A stretch of 64,000 nucleotides of DNA from Diphasiastrum complanatum. Its lineage: Eukaryota > Streptophyta > Lycopodiopsida > Lycopodiales > Lycopodiaceae. The notes under the pieces are model-generated. The model made no database searches, was not told the DNA's origin, and was given only the letters and a program-made list of their open reading frames with translations. Numbering within the stretch: the stretch's first letter is position 1; each line of letters starts with the position of its first letter. This document shows positions 23,047 through 34,605 of this stretch, one piece after another. The position numbers and the translations under genes were made by a program. Where the stretch lies: positions 23,516 to 87,515 of the forward strand of contig MU832097.1 of assembly GCA_029204225.1 (NCBI GenBank), in the 5' to 3' direction.

Positions 23047-23890
23047 GGTGTAGCGCAGACATCCCAAAGGGAGCCGGGAACCACGACTTAGCTTCCCAGC
23101 CTTCAACTCTTGCCATCCAAACCCACTTGACATACAAGCAGCCAACTCGCCACCAACGATCAGACTTAACCAACTTGAAGTTCCGAAAACCAACATTGAG
23201 ATCCAACCTGGTGCCATGCCAGATCGGGGGTCCCGATGTGGGTGACTTCCCTCCAAGCAAGCCGCCCGACATACATCAAACTTAACCAACTCGAAGCTTC
23301 GTTACAAACGAGTAACATCCATTCCAAGCAAGCGGTCTGACTTATATCAGACTTAACCAACTGAAAGCTTCGTCACGAGCGCTGGAAGCCAACCTGGCGC
23401 CACGCCAGACTGGACAGCCATAAACAGGTAACCTCCACCCAAGCAAGCCATCCAACTCAGCCAACAGGTTAGAGCCCGTTCCCCAAGAGCTTAACCCATT
23501 CACATTCATGCAAGGAACACTCAGAACCACAAGTCGCGACAGATATGGAGATAACCAGTTTCTGGACCAAATGGTCCCGACAGCATACCGTTGGCGCCAC
23601 GGACCGAATGGTCCGACGGCATACCGCTGGCGTCCCAAGATACGACCCTCAGTTATGTGCCAACTTAAAAATGCTGAAGCGACCTTACAACTGGTGCTTT
23701 TACCGAACACTAAGACCCAGAAGGTAATCAGAGTCAGTTTGAGAATAATCACACTTTATTGATAAATCTGAGAAGGTTACATTTCAAGTGTGTGACCGAC
23801 CCTAGTCTCTGGGGTGCTAGAATGCCAAGGCGAGAGCCATGACAACATTCCAACAAGAGAGGCTGAGACTTGGTTGGAGCTCGCCCTGAG
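23047..23890 (-). repeat. 3' LTR of element 2, inverted part
   Basis: 844 bp matching LTR positions from about 347 to the end (compare 12485-13324). It stops at CGCCCTGAG, where a Copia gag frame begins. Confidence 0.85.
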
Positions 23891-24194
23891 CAGAAAGAGA
23901 CGAGTCGAATTTGTTGTTTCATATAGACCAGAAAGAATGTCCCATGTTTCTTTGGAGTTGGAACAATTTGCTACATGAGCTATTTGTGAATCTTTAAGAT
24001 TCAGAGATACAATGGCAAGAGTTTTGCCATCCTTAGCTTCACAGGCAGTCAACATGTCAGGTTCAGCCAGCTTGGCTATTGCACTGTTGACGTATCCCCA
24101 AAGTTCTTTTTCAGTAAGTATCATCTTCATTTTGAATTTCCACATGTGGAAGTCATCACTGTTGAACTTATTGATCAACTTCCATGATGAATGA
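23891..24194 (-). pseudogene. Copia gag N-terminus
   Basis: The minus-strand frame reads MINKFNSDDFHMWKFKMKM, CEAKDGKTLAIVSLNLKDSQ, and SKETWDILSGLYETTNSTRL, a UBN2/Copia-type gag. It ends at RLFL, where LTR sequence interrupts. The next gag segment is at 15647 on the plus strand. Confidence 0.9.
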
Positions 24195-24233
24195 TCTAAG
24201 AATTTCTAAAGTAATCTAATAGCTTGGAACGAT

Positions 24234-24246
24234 GGCTCTAATAGTA
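24234..24246 (-). other. Primer-binding-site-like motif
   Basis: The reverse complement TACTATTAGAGCC resembles TGGTATCAGAGCC and sits between the gag start and the probable LTR. Confidence 0.5.
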
Positions 24247-24566
24247 TGTTCTTTGATGTTGCTTGCTATCATCTCTGTATCCTGGATCTAGCCCCCGAGC
24301 CATGCCATGTGAAAGCAAGAGGATAGACTTGCAACTGGTAACCTAAACCCAAGTTGTGGACATGAGAATCTCTGCCTCATTATATAGAGAGTAGATTTCC
24401 TGTGCATGAACCCATGCAATCCCCATGCAGTTCAACTATAAATAGGTCACAACTCTTCGTGCAGTCCTCTTGCCTATATCCATCACACATATATGCACTA
24501 CTCCATATGTCTCAATTAAAATGTCTAGGTCCTCTTAAGATCATTAGTCAAGAACAAGCCTCAACA
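24247..24566 (-). repeat. Probable Copia LTR
   Basis: About 320 bp that starts TGTTGAGGC and ends AAAGAACA on the minus strand, directly before the primer-site-like motif and gag. A TATATAA box on the minus strand lies at about 24389-24397. No second copy is in the window, so the borders are inferred. Confidence 0.5.
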
Positions 24567-24596
24567 TGGAATTAAATCTCGGCGTAACCAATAATC

Positions 24597-25978
24597 TCAA
24601 ATATCGGAGGGCCGGTCTACCATATTAGGACTATTCCATGTCCTTAACAGAATATGGCCATGATAAAACCACTCCAAAAGATACTTTTGAAAATGAGCCC
24701 GTTGATGGTTGAGCATAGTCTCAAAGGAAGGCAAAGAAGCTCGCATAGGTGAACAGATGAGATCCTTGGTCACACAAAGATGTTGTTGGAAAGGAAGATT
24801 GCTTATTTTCACATGAGCTACTGAATCAAGAAGAATGAGCTGGTTGCCCTATTGAAACAAAGAGATAAGTGTATAGGCAACAAGGGCCCAACTCCCTAGA
24901 AAAGCAGCTGGAGCAATAGAAGTTGTGCAAATAAGACCAACACCTCTGGAAGAAGCAAAAAGAGAGACTTGTCGCTTAACGAACTGACATCGAGAATATG
25001 AAAGGTTTCTGGATCCGTAAAGCGACCCAGAAGATCTGATAAAGTATTATCAAAATCCTGCAGCAAAGTTCAAACATCTGGAGAGAGAGGACACACCGAA
25101 GAATATAACTTGGCTGTTGAGCAAAGCATTGAGTGAGAATCCCTAGAGCAACTTGAACGTTGCCAAGCTTTGGTAGCAAATCAACGTGACAAAGATGCAT
25201 GCCCAAAGTGTCCCGTAAAGAGGAAGCCACAAAGTCAAAGAAACCTGTAGGGATACTAAGTGCTCGAATCCCATCAATCAGAGTATTGAAACCTGCAAGT
25301 AAAGGGAGCTAAGGAGAGAGCCACAATGAGGTCCAAAGTTAAGAGTTGTTGCAAGAAAGCTGGAATGACTTTGTTAGCAGGTCCACATCAGCAATAGAGA
25401 GAAACAAACAAGATGGAAAAGCAATAAAAGAAACCTACAATGCTCAAAAGTGTGCCAAAGCAAAAAGAAGACCACCCAAGAGATTACCTTGCCTATTACC
25501 ATTAGTAGAAGGGATAACCGAAACATCACTTGAGCAAGAAACATGACTGAAATACAGAGGCACATTTATGGATGAAAAAGAGCGAACAAATGGGATGAGC
25601 TGGGCGAGTGGACCAGGAGCTGTACGAAGTTCTTGGAAAATGGCCCATCGGGAGACATAATTGAAATCGTTTGAAACATCCACTTAAAAGACAACCCAAT
25701 CTGGATGAAGATCCAAGGTAGCATGCAAAGCATGTATGACCGTCTCGCAACCGCCAAGAGTAGCACAACCAAACTGATGAGGAAAAAGGTGGTCATAAAA
25801 ACTATCACGAAGCTGAAACCCAAGAGCTCGAGAAACCAATATGTATAAGACCTCTCCAACAACAATCCGGCACATGCCACCGCTAGGCTTTTCTAAGGCT
25901 ATCAAATGAATACAAGCAATAGGAAAAGGAATACGCCCACATGCTACTAAAGAGAAAACCAAACTAGGGTGCACGCCC
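24597..25978 (-). pseudogene. LINE-type reverse transcriptase remnant
   Basis: From 25978 downward the minus strand reads CIHLIALEKPSGGMCRIVVG, ALGFQLRDSFYDHLFPHQFG, GGCETVIHALHATLDLHPDW and, after a frame change, DVSNDFNYVSRWAIFQEL (equivalent of F/YDVSNAFNSVSR). RQGNLLGGLLFALAHF (RQGDPLGG in intact copies) follows. This is the finger-palm region of a non-LTR RVT_1 domain. Further stretches to 24600 are decayed and the YADD box is not visible. Several frameshifts. Confidence 0.75.
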
Positions 25979-27007
25979 ATGAAAAAGATCTACCATTTTA
26001 AACTCTTTTGCTAATGCAATTTTGGCATCTCTTATTCCATCTAGATCATTACCACTCAAAATAATGTCATCAACATATAAAAAAGAATGATGATCTTCCC
26101 AACATGAAATCTTATGTTTGAGCCCATAAAGGCTCTTCTTCAAAAAGCACACCTTTCCTTCATGCTTTTCCTTGATGAAGCCCTCGGGTTGCCTCATGTA
26201 GATCTCTTCCTCCAAGTAGCTATTGAGGAAGGCATTTGTAAAATCAAGTTGGAATAACTCCCAATTGAAGGTAGTTGCAAGACTTATGATCAATCTAATA
26301 GTAACAAGCTTAGCCACATGAGCAAAAGTTTCATCATAATCAATTCCTTTGGTTTGTACAAACTCTTTTGCTACAAGCCTAGCTTTATGCTTACTTATTG
26401 ATCCATCTTGGTTATACTTCAATATATACTCCCACTTGCAATCAAGTGGTTTCTTCCCTTGAGGAACATTCACAAGATCCCAAGTATGATTCTTCATGAG
26501 AGCATCATACTCTACTTGCATAGCATCCATCCAACTTTTTGATTTACAAGCATCTAGATTCATAGCATGTTGGTTCATCAAGCATTGAAGTAAGAAAAGT
26601 GTAAGATATGAAGCGCCTTCCTTTTAATCACCTTTTCCATCATAAGTGAGCCTCAATGGCTCGGCCCTTGCTCTTGTGGATCCTCTTTGAGTCCTTTCAT
26701 CTTGAGGTGGATCCTCAAGTCCTTCATCACTTTGAAGCTCCTCCGTCATCCTAGCATGGTCTTTGGCATCAAGATTATTAGTAGCATTGTCATTTATTTC
26801 ACAAGCATGTCCTTCATAAAAAATAACATCCCTACTCACTGTTATTTTCTTAGTGATGGGATTGAAGACTCTATAGCCTTTGCTATTCTCACCATATCCC
26901 ACAAAAATGCCTTTGATGGAGGTAGAGTTTCCAGCCCCAAGATACTCTAAATGTTGCACAAGTAGATCCTTGGCTGCAAAGATCACAACTATTTTGGGGG
27001 GTGGCAA
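25964..27007 (-). pseudogene. Copia integrase C-terminus and RT remnant
   Basis: The minus strand carries the integrase-RT linker at 26624-27007 (IKGIFVGYGENSKGYRVFNP, VSRDVIFYEG). The RT at 25985-26581 reads WMDAMQVEYDALMKNHTWDL, HKARLVAKEFVQTKGIDYDE, FQLDFTNAFLNSYLEEEIYM and SLYGLKHKISCW. A deletion then jumps to FLYVDDIILSGND, so about 60 residues between the fingers and the catalytic YVDD are missing. RNase H is absent. Confidence 0.85.
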
Positions 27008-27729
27008 AAATTTTCAAAACTAAGAAAACTCGCTAGCCATGCATTCTTTAAAATTTTGAATCCCACTTATTTTTTGCTTACCTTTTAGAAAGGCCACCTT
27101 TTGGTGAGCCATCAATGGGGAAGACTAAATGCAAAAGTCATTGGCTTCAAAGACTTAAAAAAAAAAATTCTCTTTGAATTTGTTATATCTTGAAGAGAAT
27201 GATTAGAGAGAGAAAGTAAAAACGACAAGAATTGTTGCCGTTTTTCTAGTTTTTGGTGCTGCCCGCCAAGGAGTTTATAGACTCAAAGAGAGTGGAATGC
27301 TACTCTCAAGATGCACATTTAATTTTACTGCGGGAAATTGCCACAACCTTGAAGTACCGATTTAGATAAACCTACCCCTCTTTCCAACTAGTCCAAAGTG
27401 TTTGCTCTTGGCCATAATATTCGATCTAGGTAAAATTTTCTATATGATAATAGCCAAGAAACATAAAGCATCTCCCATTGTTAAAACATGCATACTCTAG
27501 AAGCTTTCAAAAATGCTTACATGGATCGATTAACATCACAAAAAGCTAATCAAAAAATAAAGCAAAATATTGCTTTTACTATTTGTCAAATCCATATGCA
27601 CATTGTGGGCAATTAATGCTCGCTATAAATTTAAAGAAATGGCTTTAGAAAGGATGGCTTTAAGATTAACTAACACATCTAGCCATCTACCAATATATTG
27701 GGAAAAAAAGAGAAAGTGAAGGGAACTAA
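27008..27729. other. Unassigned AT-rich stretch
   Basis: No coding match. A purine-rich run (GAAAGTGAAGGGAACTAA) at about 27712-27729 directly precedes a probable LTR and could be a polypurine tract. Confidence 0.35.
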
Positions 27730-28209
27730 TGTTATGTCGATGTCCGGTTACAAGAATTCAGAATAATCCTTGACATGGGTATTTAGGCCCTCCATAGTTG
27801 AGTTTATTGATTACGCCTCGATATTCCAATCAAGGCCAGTTATGTAATTAATAACCTTGTGAAGACCCATGCACTCATATCGTCACATGAGGAGCTGCAC
27901 ATGGCATGTGACGGTTGCATGCATGCAAAGAGACCATCAGTCGGTTGTGGAGCGAGACCAAATTGCACAACGATTGCATGTCATCATGCATAGACTACCG
28001 TAGGCTATATCTACTGATAGAAACTCGGCCTCCTACAAATTGGAATTCTTCGAATTCTTGTTTGTTTTATCTCTCTTCTTGTATTCACATTTGTCGCTTG
28101 GGGGTGAACTTGTTGTGGACTAATCTTCGGCTTCTACTTCGTTGGGTGGTTTGGTTTCACTATTACCTTTCGAGTGTTTTTATAGGCTTGATCTTTGGGG
28201 ATCATCTCA
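27730..28209 (+). repeat. Probable LTR with following primer-binding site
   Basis: About 480 bp that starts TGTTATGTCG and ends ATCATCTCA. It is preceded by a purine tract and followed one base later by TGGTATCAGAGTAAC (28211-28225). No second copy in the window, so borders are inferred. Confidence 0.5.
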
Positions 28210-28210
28210 A

Positions 28211-28225
28211 TGGTATCAGAGTAAC
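28211..28225 (+). other. Primer-binding-site motif
   Basis: TGGTATCAGAGTAAC, matching the initiator tRNA-Met type site used by most plant Copia elements. Confidence 0.6.
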
Positions 28226-29240
28226 GTAGTGTTTCCACCCGGTTCAGAATTGACCTTTTCAAAATCGGCATGAATCGTGGTTCTGAACTGGGTCCCTTCC
28301 AAAAGAACCGACACTTTCTTTTTTGGCATTTTTTTAATATAATACTAAATTATATCTAGTGTAATATGTATGATGTCTACAATGTGTCTGAAATCTTATA
28401 GATCAATTTAAATCTCACAAACTAGATTGCATGCTCCAACTTCCACTTAACATTATAATGTATGATTTATTCATGATCCATCATCAAACATCCATCCATA
28501 GTTGCAACGAATCACGATCCTGCGAATTGCAAATCGCTGCAGCAAATCGCAAAAAAGAAAATTGCTTCACCGAAATTTCTTTGGGACCTGGAATGTATTG
28601 GAATTGGACCTATGATATACTGAAATTGACCGTGAAATTACAAGAAACACATATTATAGGTTCAATTCCAGTAAATTTCAATATATTATAGGTCCAATTT
28701 AATGTATTATAGTACACACATTAACCGGAGGCGCTTTTACTCTTAATCCTTGTGTTTTCTCTTTCTACTGATACCCATATTGAATGTATTTACAAAACAA
28801 AAACAAAAATTTGTGATTTGCAAAAAAAAAAATTGTTTGCGCTTCGTGAATCACAATTCTAGAATCGTTGCTGCAACTATGCATCCATCACACAATACAC
28901 TAGGTAAACATTTAAAAAAAATCAGAACATTGAAAAGCCAAGACAAAGAATCATTGATGTCACAATCAAAGAATCGTTCAAAATCAAAAAACCGTTTTTT
29001 TGTTTTTGTTTCTTTGAATATAAATTAGAACATTGAAAAGCCAAGACAAAGATGGTTGATATCACAACCAAAGAATCGTTCAAAATCAAAGACCTTCATG
29101 TTTCTATAACACGTATCTCTAAAATTCCCGATGGGAATCTCATGTCCTATTATAAAGATGCATGTGTTGGTGCAAGATTATTGTTGACTATAGACTTCTC
29201 CACATGTATTTTAGCCCCCGATGCATCACCATATTGATGT
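28226..29240. repeat. Unassigned stretch with a 103-bp direct duplication
   Basis: No gene recognised. Two copies of a segment of about 70 bp starting AGAACATTGAAAAGCCAAG lie at 28924 and 29027. Confidence 0.5.
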
Positions 29241-29720
29241 AATACATATAGAAAGTTTCAAAATTGCCTCTCATCCACTAATTCAAAAGCATCCATATCA
29301 TCAACATAGAGACGGTGAGACAATTCCATGTTGAGTACCCAAAGAGGGAGCCATTGTCATTGAGTATGAGTTTACTTGCGAATGAGTGCCACGTTGCATA
29401 CAACGATGGAGATAACAAGCAATCTAGTCGCACTCTTATGTCTATGATTATGATAGGAACAAGTTATCCATTGGTTTCCAACCATGAAATGAAGCAAGAA
29501 TACAAGATGCCAATGGCCTATACAACAAACCTTTGAGGAAATCCAAGCTTAAAACATGTTGCAAAAAGAAACTACCATGAAACTCAATTGAAAGCTTTTT
29601 CAAAATCAATTTCCAAAAATGCATATGAAAGCTTGTAAACATTGGACAACTCGACAGGGCCAAAGGCCAAGGGAGTCCAATTATCAAGACCAAAGGCTGT
29701 CCAAAATAAGTTGTTGGGGA
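29241..29720 (-). pseudogene. Second LINE reverse transcriptase fragment
   Basis: On the minus strand, with stops, it reads AFLEIDFEKAFN-VSW, then FKLGFPQRFV, a GILYSCFISWLETNG segment, a decayed RQGxPLSP motif (RVRLDCLLSPSLY) and, in another frame, HRLYVDDMDAFELVDERQF with the catalytic YVDD at about 29305. The order fits the palm of a plant LINE RT. Not functional. Confidence 0.75.
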
Positions 29721-30720
29721 GTCCATAGTCTAAACAAGTCAATCATAATTCAAAGTTATGGAGGCACTTGATTAAGGTACTTGTCTGAGCCAAATATGGC
29801 ACTTCCATATGATTGGGATCCCATGTTCCAATAACCAAGAATTGACAATGTATCCAAGAAGTCCACAGTTGGGAGAAGCTCCATTTCATTCACTAACAAG
29901 CATGAGCAATAACTTAAGAGAAACATAACAATGAGTGACACTCACAATTAATAGAAATTAAGATTCTATACAAATATGAGTTATTGATCTTATCAATGGA
30001 AGCACACATGTATATGCTTGTGTTTGTAAGTGTGCATAGACATGTGGGTGCGCCACAACAAATGCATGTGTGTAGATCAATGAGTACATCTGCCTGTACA
30101 TCCTATAGGTAGCACAGATCTAAGTTGAAGAGGTTGACATGTTATTTGAGGATATGATAATTGTAAATAGCAGGACCAACTTTTCTGATACACTTTGACA
30201 AAAAACAACAGTACAATTTCCACCATAGAATGTCTAAGATCTATTCCACTATCTGTCAGCCAGTTAGTCATATACGATGATAACCATCTAATTTGGTTTT
30301 ATACAGTAAGACTCCAGTTTTTAGCCAGTATACCAAACTAGCAATCATGGAAGTTCTCAAAGATAAAAAAATTTGCTTGTACTCTATATCGATGTCAATT
30401 CTAGGACCATACCCAACATACCAAAGAAGACGTACAATCTTCTACCTTAAAAAGTCCACCCACAAAGTCTGAGACCATCAAGTTCATCATACATAGCTTG
30501 GACCAAATGCTACGATGCCCTTACTCACTTAGTCAGCACCCACGAGTAGGTGCAGGTCACATGCACAAACTTAAATTGCTATAGACATTTACAAGAAATT
30601 GCAAGGTTCTTGTTACAACATAGAAGTAACAAGAGCTCCCCTGGTAGACTCCATGAAACAACCAAATTTTGTACTTCAGCAAACCTCCAAAGAACTTCAA
30701 AAGCTGCTACACAGTAACTG
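29721..30720. other. Unassigned stretch
   Basis: No gene or repeat recognised. It may include 3' sequence of the gene ending at about 30740. Confidence 0.3.
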
Positions 30721-30859
30721 CAACTGTTTCTCAAGTATTGGGAATGCGTCTCATAGCTGCAACGAACGCAAATAATTTTCTGAGTTAAAACATTGCACAG
30801 CATCTAAAAACAAGCAAAGAAGATATTGTTTAAGCTTACATTGAGCAAAATAAACTCAC

Positions 30860-31090
30860 ACTCTTGTATCTTCTGGCTACAAAATACGCAGCTTTTGCAG
30901 CAGCCCTTGCAAGCTCTGCTTCTTCTTCAGCAGCTTCTGCTTCCATAGCTGTTTCCTCTGCAGCAGCAGCAGCTGCTTCAGCTTCTGCTATTGCGTGGGC
31001 AGCTGCTATAGCTGCTTCCTCTGCAGTCCGTATTTTAGATCTGGCAAGCTCAACATCCATATATGTGATTAATGTTTTATGAACAATCAC
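30860..31090 (-). CDS. C-terminal exon of a telomere-repeat-binding-factor-like (single Myb histone) protein
   Basis: The minus-strand frame reads MDVELARSKIRTAEEAAIAA followed by an Ala/Glu heptad coiled coil (EAEEEAELARAAAKAAYFVA) and RRYKS. The C-terminal coiled coil of plant TRB/SMH proteins (Myb, H1/H5, coiled coil) has this pattern. A donor GTGAGT is at 30854-30859. An acceptor TTCGTTGCAG near 30748-30757 would add one codon and a stop (CTATGA). The Myb and H1/H5 exons are not visible between here and the TFIIIC gene on the same strand. Either they lie in sequence I could not read, TFIIIC was inserted within this gene, or this is an orphan exon. Confidence 0.55.
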
Positions 31091-31426
31091 AAATTATGCA
31101 TACAAGTGAAAGCAAAGTAAGATCTCAATGGAAACAATCTTTATACAAAGAATGTAATGTACACAAACATTGCCACTCTCTCTAGTCTCTCCAGCCTCTT
31201 CAGGCTCTTCCTTCCCTCTTCAGCAAAAAAAGGGCGCCTATTTATACTAGTAGAGATAGAGAAAACCAAAGGGCAATGGTTCCCAATGTGGAATATCCAA
31301 AAGCCAACAGCCAAGAGTCATGTGTTACATAAGAGTTACAAAAGCAAATGAAAAGCCTTGGCATTGAACAGCCAAGTGCTAATTGGAGAAGAAGGTCACT
31401 TGCCCCATGGACCCCCATTATGACTT

Positions 31427-31428
<2 letters not shown>

Positions 31429-31490
<62 letters not shown>
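31429..31490 (+). repeat. (CT)n microsatellite
   Basis: About 62 bases of CT, 127 bp downstream of the TFIIIC stop codon. Confidence 0.98.
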
Positions 31491-31496
<6 letters not shown>

Positions 31497-31617
31497 CTCC
31501 AATTAGAAACTGGTATTCTGGAGTCACCCAATCTGAAATATGAACTTACGGTAGAGTAGGCAGCAATCCATAAGATAGTTACACTTCCAATATCATAGAT
31601 GCAATGTCGATGTAAAT

Positions 31618-34605
31618 TCAAGGACAGCAAAAATCCATCAAGACTTGTCTGGCTAAATGAGTGGCACCACTTTGTTTGTAAATCAAGTGTAAATTGTGTG
31701 CTGCCTCTCGCCTCAGATCACGGTACCCCACCTGCTGATCAGAATTAGCCTTCAAAGTTGAGTGATTAGATGAGGTACCACCACTAGCATCTTCATGAGG
31801 AACTTTCATAACTGGATGATCTTTCTCAAAGTGCAACAAAACTTTTTCATAATAGGTGACAGCTAAATGGACCAAACCAACATGATGATATGCACGTGCA
31901 AGGTTAAAATTGGACTCTTGGCTGTTCTTTGACAGCTGCTGGTATTTGTATAGGAACGAAAACCCTTGTAATATACATTGGTTCCTATTATTGACCCGCG
32001 CAATCAGCGATAAATTTATGAAAGAGATTCCAACACACAGATTTATAAAAGGATCCTCTGGCTGAAGTTTGTAAGCCTGCAAATATTCACGGAGAGCACC
32101 ATGTGGCTGACTTATCATTTGGAACTGATGTCCAGCAATAATCATAGCAGGAATACAATCCGGGTACTTGTGTCGCATTTGCAAAATGAATTTATGATGT
32201 TTCGCAACACGATTCTCTGATCGTGAAACTGTTCGGTAGTAGCAGTTCCACATACTCAAACTATATGGCCGTTGTCTGACCATATATTGAATACAGTCAT
32301 AACCATACTTCACATCTCTGGCTTCATATGCCATTTCGGCCCCCAGGGCTCTAAGCTCGTCCCTTTTTTCCGAGCTCAGGGAACGACCTAGCCTCAGACT
32401 ATGGTGTATAATTTCCAATGCTTCCCAATACCTTTTTGAGACAGCAAGCATCTTGCAGGTTTGAAGTAAAAGGTCATATAGGTCATCTTCTTTCAACAAA
32501 TTCGGTAGTGGTGGAATCTTTAACTCCACATTTTCAGGCAGTCGCTCCTCTTCATCTGACTCTTCTTCACTTTCCCAATCAAGACTGGCCGCTAATGCAG
32601 CTGCCTTCTTTTCTTCCTTTTCAGCAGCCATTTTTGCCAGCATACGTCTAGCCCTTGATGCCTTTAACCTGTCGTTTCGAGACAGTATTGTACCAAAGCC
32701 ATGGAACACCTCATCAATGTCATTTTCTTCAAGCCATCTAACACGTTCTGATAATACACTCTTGCTTAGCCGTTTCTTCCTCTTAGTTAACTTTTGGTTG
32801 AGTGACTTCACTTGCAGTGTTTCTTGGATCAAAGGCAGGAAAGTCTCAAGAACCAAAGAGACTTTTCCTACTTTGTAACAAATCTGTGCATGCATTACCT
32901 TAACTTTCGGATTCTCCCACCAGTAAGTATCCCCATGAGCTGGCTGGCTGGAATCATCTTGCGTAGTCTGCATATGTGGAGTTAACACTGCCAAAGCCTC
33001 ATCGTGTCTTTCGTTCTTTACCAGCAGAGACGCTAGGATCAGGCGGGCATCCACATGCCCTGGCATCTTATGGACAACCTTGTGATAAGCTTCGATCGCC
33101 TCTACTTCTGCTCCCATGGATTGGTAACACTCTGCAATTTTGAGGTCTATCGAGTCACTGGCACCACCATTCTCAGCAAGCATAATCAGAAACGGCAAGG
33201 CGCGTTCGTGCTCACCCAGGGACATGTACGTCTCTGTAACTTCCGTGATTAAATCTACGAACTCATTGGTATTTTCCTTCATTAGCTCTTTGAAACACCT
33301 CTCAGCAGATTCGAAATCCCCGGTATGAGCATAGCACAGACCTGCTTTCACAGTCAAGTCTAATGGCAAACCTCGTCCAGAGCAATAACGCATGCGCGCA
33401 TGGTCTATCTGAGCGATAGCTGATAGATGTAATCCCTGCTCCATATACAGCTCCGCCAGTAAATTGACAGCGGTGAAATCAGCTTCTGTCGGATGCTCTT
33501 CGATGAGCTTTTCAAGCACTTGTATAGCCCGTTGGTGCTGTCCATTCTTGTGCTGCATCTTAGCAACCATTCTGCAAACCTCCACATCGCTCGGCCGTAA
33601 AACAAGAATTTGCTCAAAAGCGTCGGCTGCTTTCTGATAATCTTGCAACTCTGCAAATAGAGAAGCACGATCCCACTTTGTGTCAACATCCTCCGGATCC
33701 GCCTTCACAGCTTTTGTAAGGCAGTAAATGACTTGCCCTAGATTTCCTTGCTCCATGGACCAAGAAGCCAAACGTTTCCAAAGAGCTACGTCCTTTGGGG
33801 TAAGATGAGCAGCGATCATGTAGAAGTTAAGCGCCTTCTTTCTATCTCCCATTGCATCATACAGTAATCCAAGAGTGTGGTACGAATCAGGTACGTTTGG
33901 TGCAAGGCGAACGACATCTTTCAGTAAAGCCACTGCCTCATCAAACTTGCTTGTAGCATACAGCAAATTAGCTTCACCGAGCTTTTTCGAAACTTCTGGC
34001 GTAAGCTTAGATGAACCAGGAGGTGCTCCCGGAGGCAACCTCTTCCTCCCTCTCTTTTTCGGCTCTCTTTTTGTCCGTCGCCGCCCTCCAAAGCCTGCAG
34101 ACTCCCATATTTCATCCACGCTTGCACCAAAAAGATCCTGTTGCTTGTCCTTGCTTGCAGAGGCTACATCCCTGAGGTTTTTCTGAGCCAATGCCTTGCG
34201 TTTGCGGGCAGCCAGGGCCTCATACTCAAGCCTTTCAAATTGCTGATAAGGCAGATTACCACTTTCATCCTCTTCGGCAAAAGCCAAAGGATCCATGTCG
34301 CCTTCAAATCGAAGCTCATACTCATCTCCATCTTCCGCTTCCAGAGATCCATTATCTTCATCTTGACCTCCCTCCAAATCCTCTTCATCCACATCAACAT
34401 CAACATCTAAATCTACACCAACAACAGAATGGTGTTCTGCCATCGCATCTACAAACTGCTCGCCATCGCCAATAAAATCCAGCTGATGAGCTGCAGCTCC
34501 GTAATCCTGGCGATGGCCAGAGTCGTTGATGCCGTCGTCGTCCATGAGCAAAATCTCGCAGAAGCTGCGCTTTCTGTGCGGCAAGCTGCTTTCGTCCATC
34601 ATCAT
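31618..34605 (-). CDS. Transcription factor TFIIIC subunit with TPR repeats (GTF3C3 / tau131-like)
   Basis: A 995-residue uninterrupted protein. The family is the TFIIIC subunit that bridges DNA-bound TFIIIC to TFIIIB for Pol III transcription of tRNA and 5S genes in the nucleus. Residues about 60-115 are strongly acidic. A basic AT-hook or NLS-like patch (KREPKKRGRKRLPPG) lies at about 170-190. A long TPR array follows at about 200-530 (LLYATSKFDEAVALLKDVVR, DSYHTLGLLYDAMGDRKKAL). A basic patch (KLTKRKKRLSKSVLSERVRW) is near 605. A second helical-repeat half runs to the end (NLARAYHHVGLVHLAVTYYE). Length matches full-length plant homologues. I chose the ATG cluster at 34605-34597 (MMMDESS); the frame is open 24 codons further upstream. 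No intron interrupts it, which is unusual if its relatives are spliced and may mean a retrocopy. Confidence 0.92.
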   Translation of the reverse strand: MMMDESSLPHRKRSFCEILLMDDDGINDSGHRQDYGAAAHQLDFIGDGEQFVDAMAEHHSVVGVDLDVDVDVDEEDLEGGQDEDNGSLEAEDGDEYELRFEGDMDPLAFAEEDESGNLPYQQFERLEYEALAARKRKALAQKNLRDVASASKDKQQDLFGASVDEIWESAGFGGRRRTKREPKKRGRKRLPPGAPPGSSKLTPEVSKKLGEANLLYATSKFDEAVALLKDVVRLAPNVPDSYHTLGLLYDAMGDRKKALNFYMIAAHLTPKDVALWKRLASWSMEQGNLGQVIYCLTKAVKADPEDVDTKWDRASLFAELQDYQKAADAFEQILVLRPSDVEVCRMVAKMQHKNGQHQRAIQVLEKLIEEHPTEADFTAVNLLAELYMEQGLHLSAIAQIDHARMRYCSGRGLPLDLTVKAGLCYAHTGDFESAERCFKELMKENTNEFVDLITEVTETYMSLGEHERALPFLIMLAENGGASDSIDLKIAECYQSMGAEVEAIEAYHKVVHKMPGHVDARLILASLLVKNERHDEALAVLTPHMQTTQDDSSQPAHGDTYWWENPKVKVMHAQICYKVGKVSLVLETFLPLIQETLQVKSLNQKLTKRKKRLSKSVLSERVRWLEENDIDEVFHGFGTILSRNDRLKASRARRMLAKMAAEKEEKKAAALAASLDWESEEESDEEERLPENVELKIPPLPNLLKEDDLYDLLLQTCKMLAVSKRYWEALEIIHHSLRLGRSLSSEKRDELRALGAEMAYEARDVKYGYDCIQYMVRQRPYSLSMWNCYYRTVSRSENRVAKHHKFILQMRHKYPDCIPAMIIAGHQFQMISQPHGALREYLQAYKLQPEDPFINLCVGISFINLSLIARVNNRNQCILQGFSFLYKYQQLSKNSQESNFNLARAYHHVGLVHLAVTYYEKVLLHFEKDHPVMKVPHEDASGGTSSNHSTLKANSDQQVGYRDLRREAAHNLHLIYKQSGATHLARQVLMDFCCP

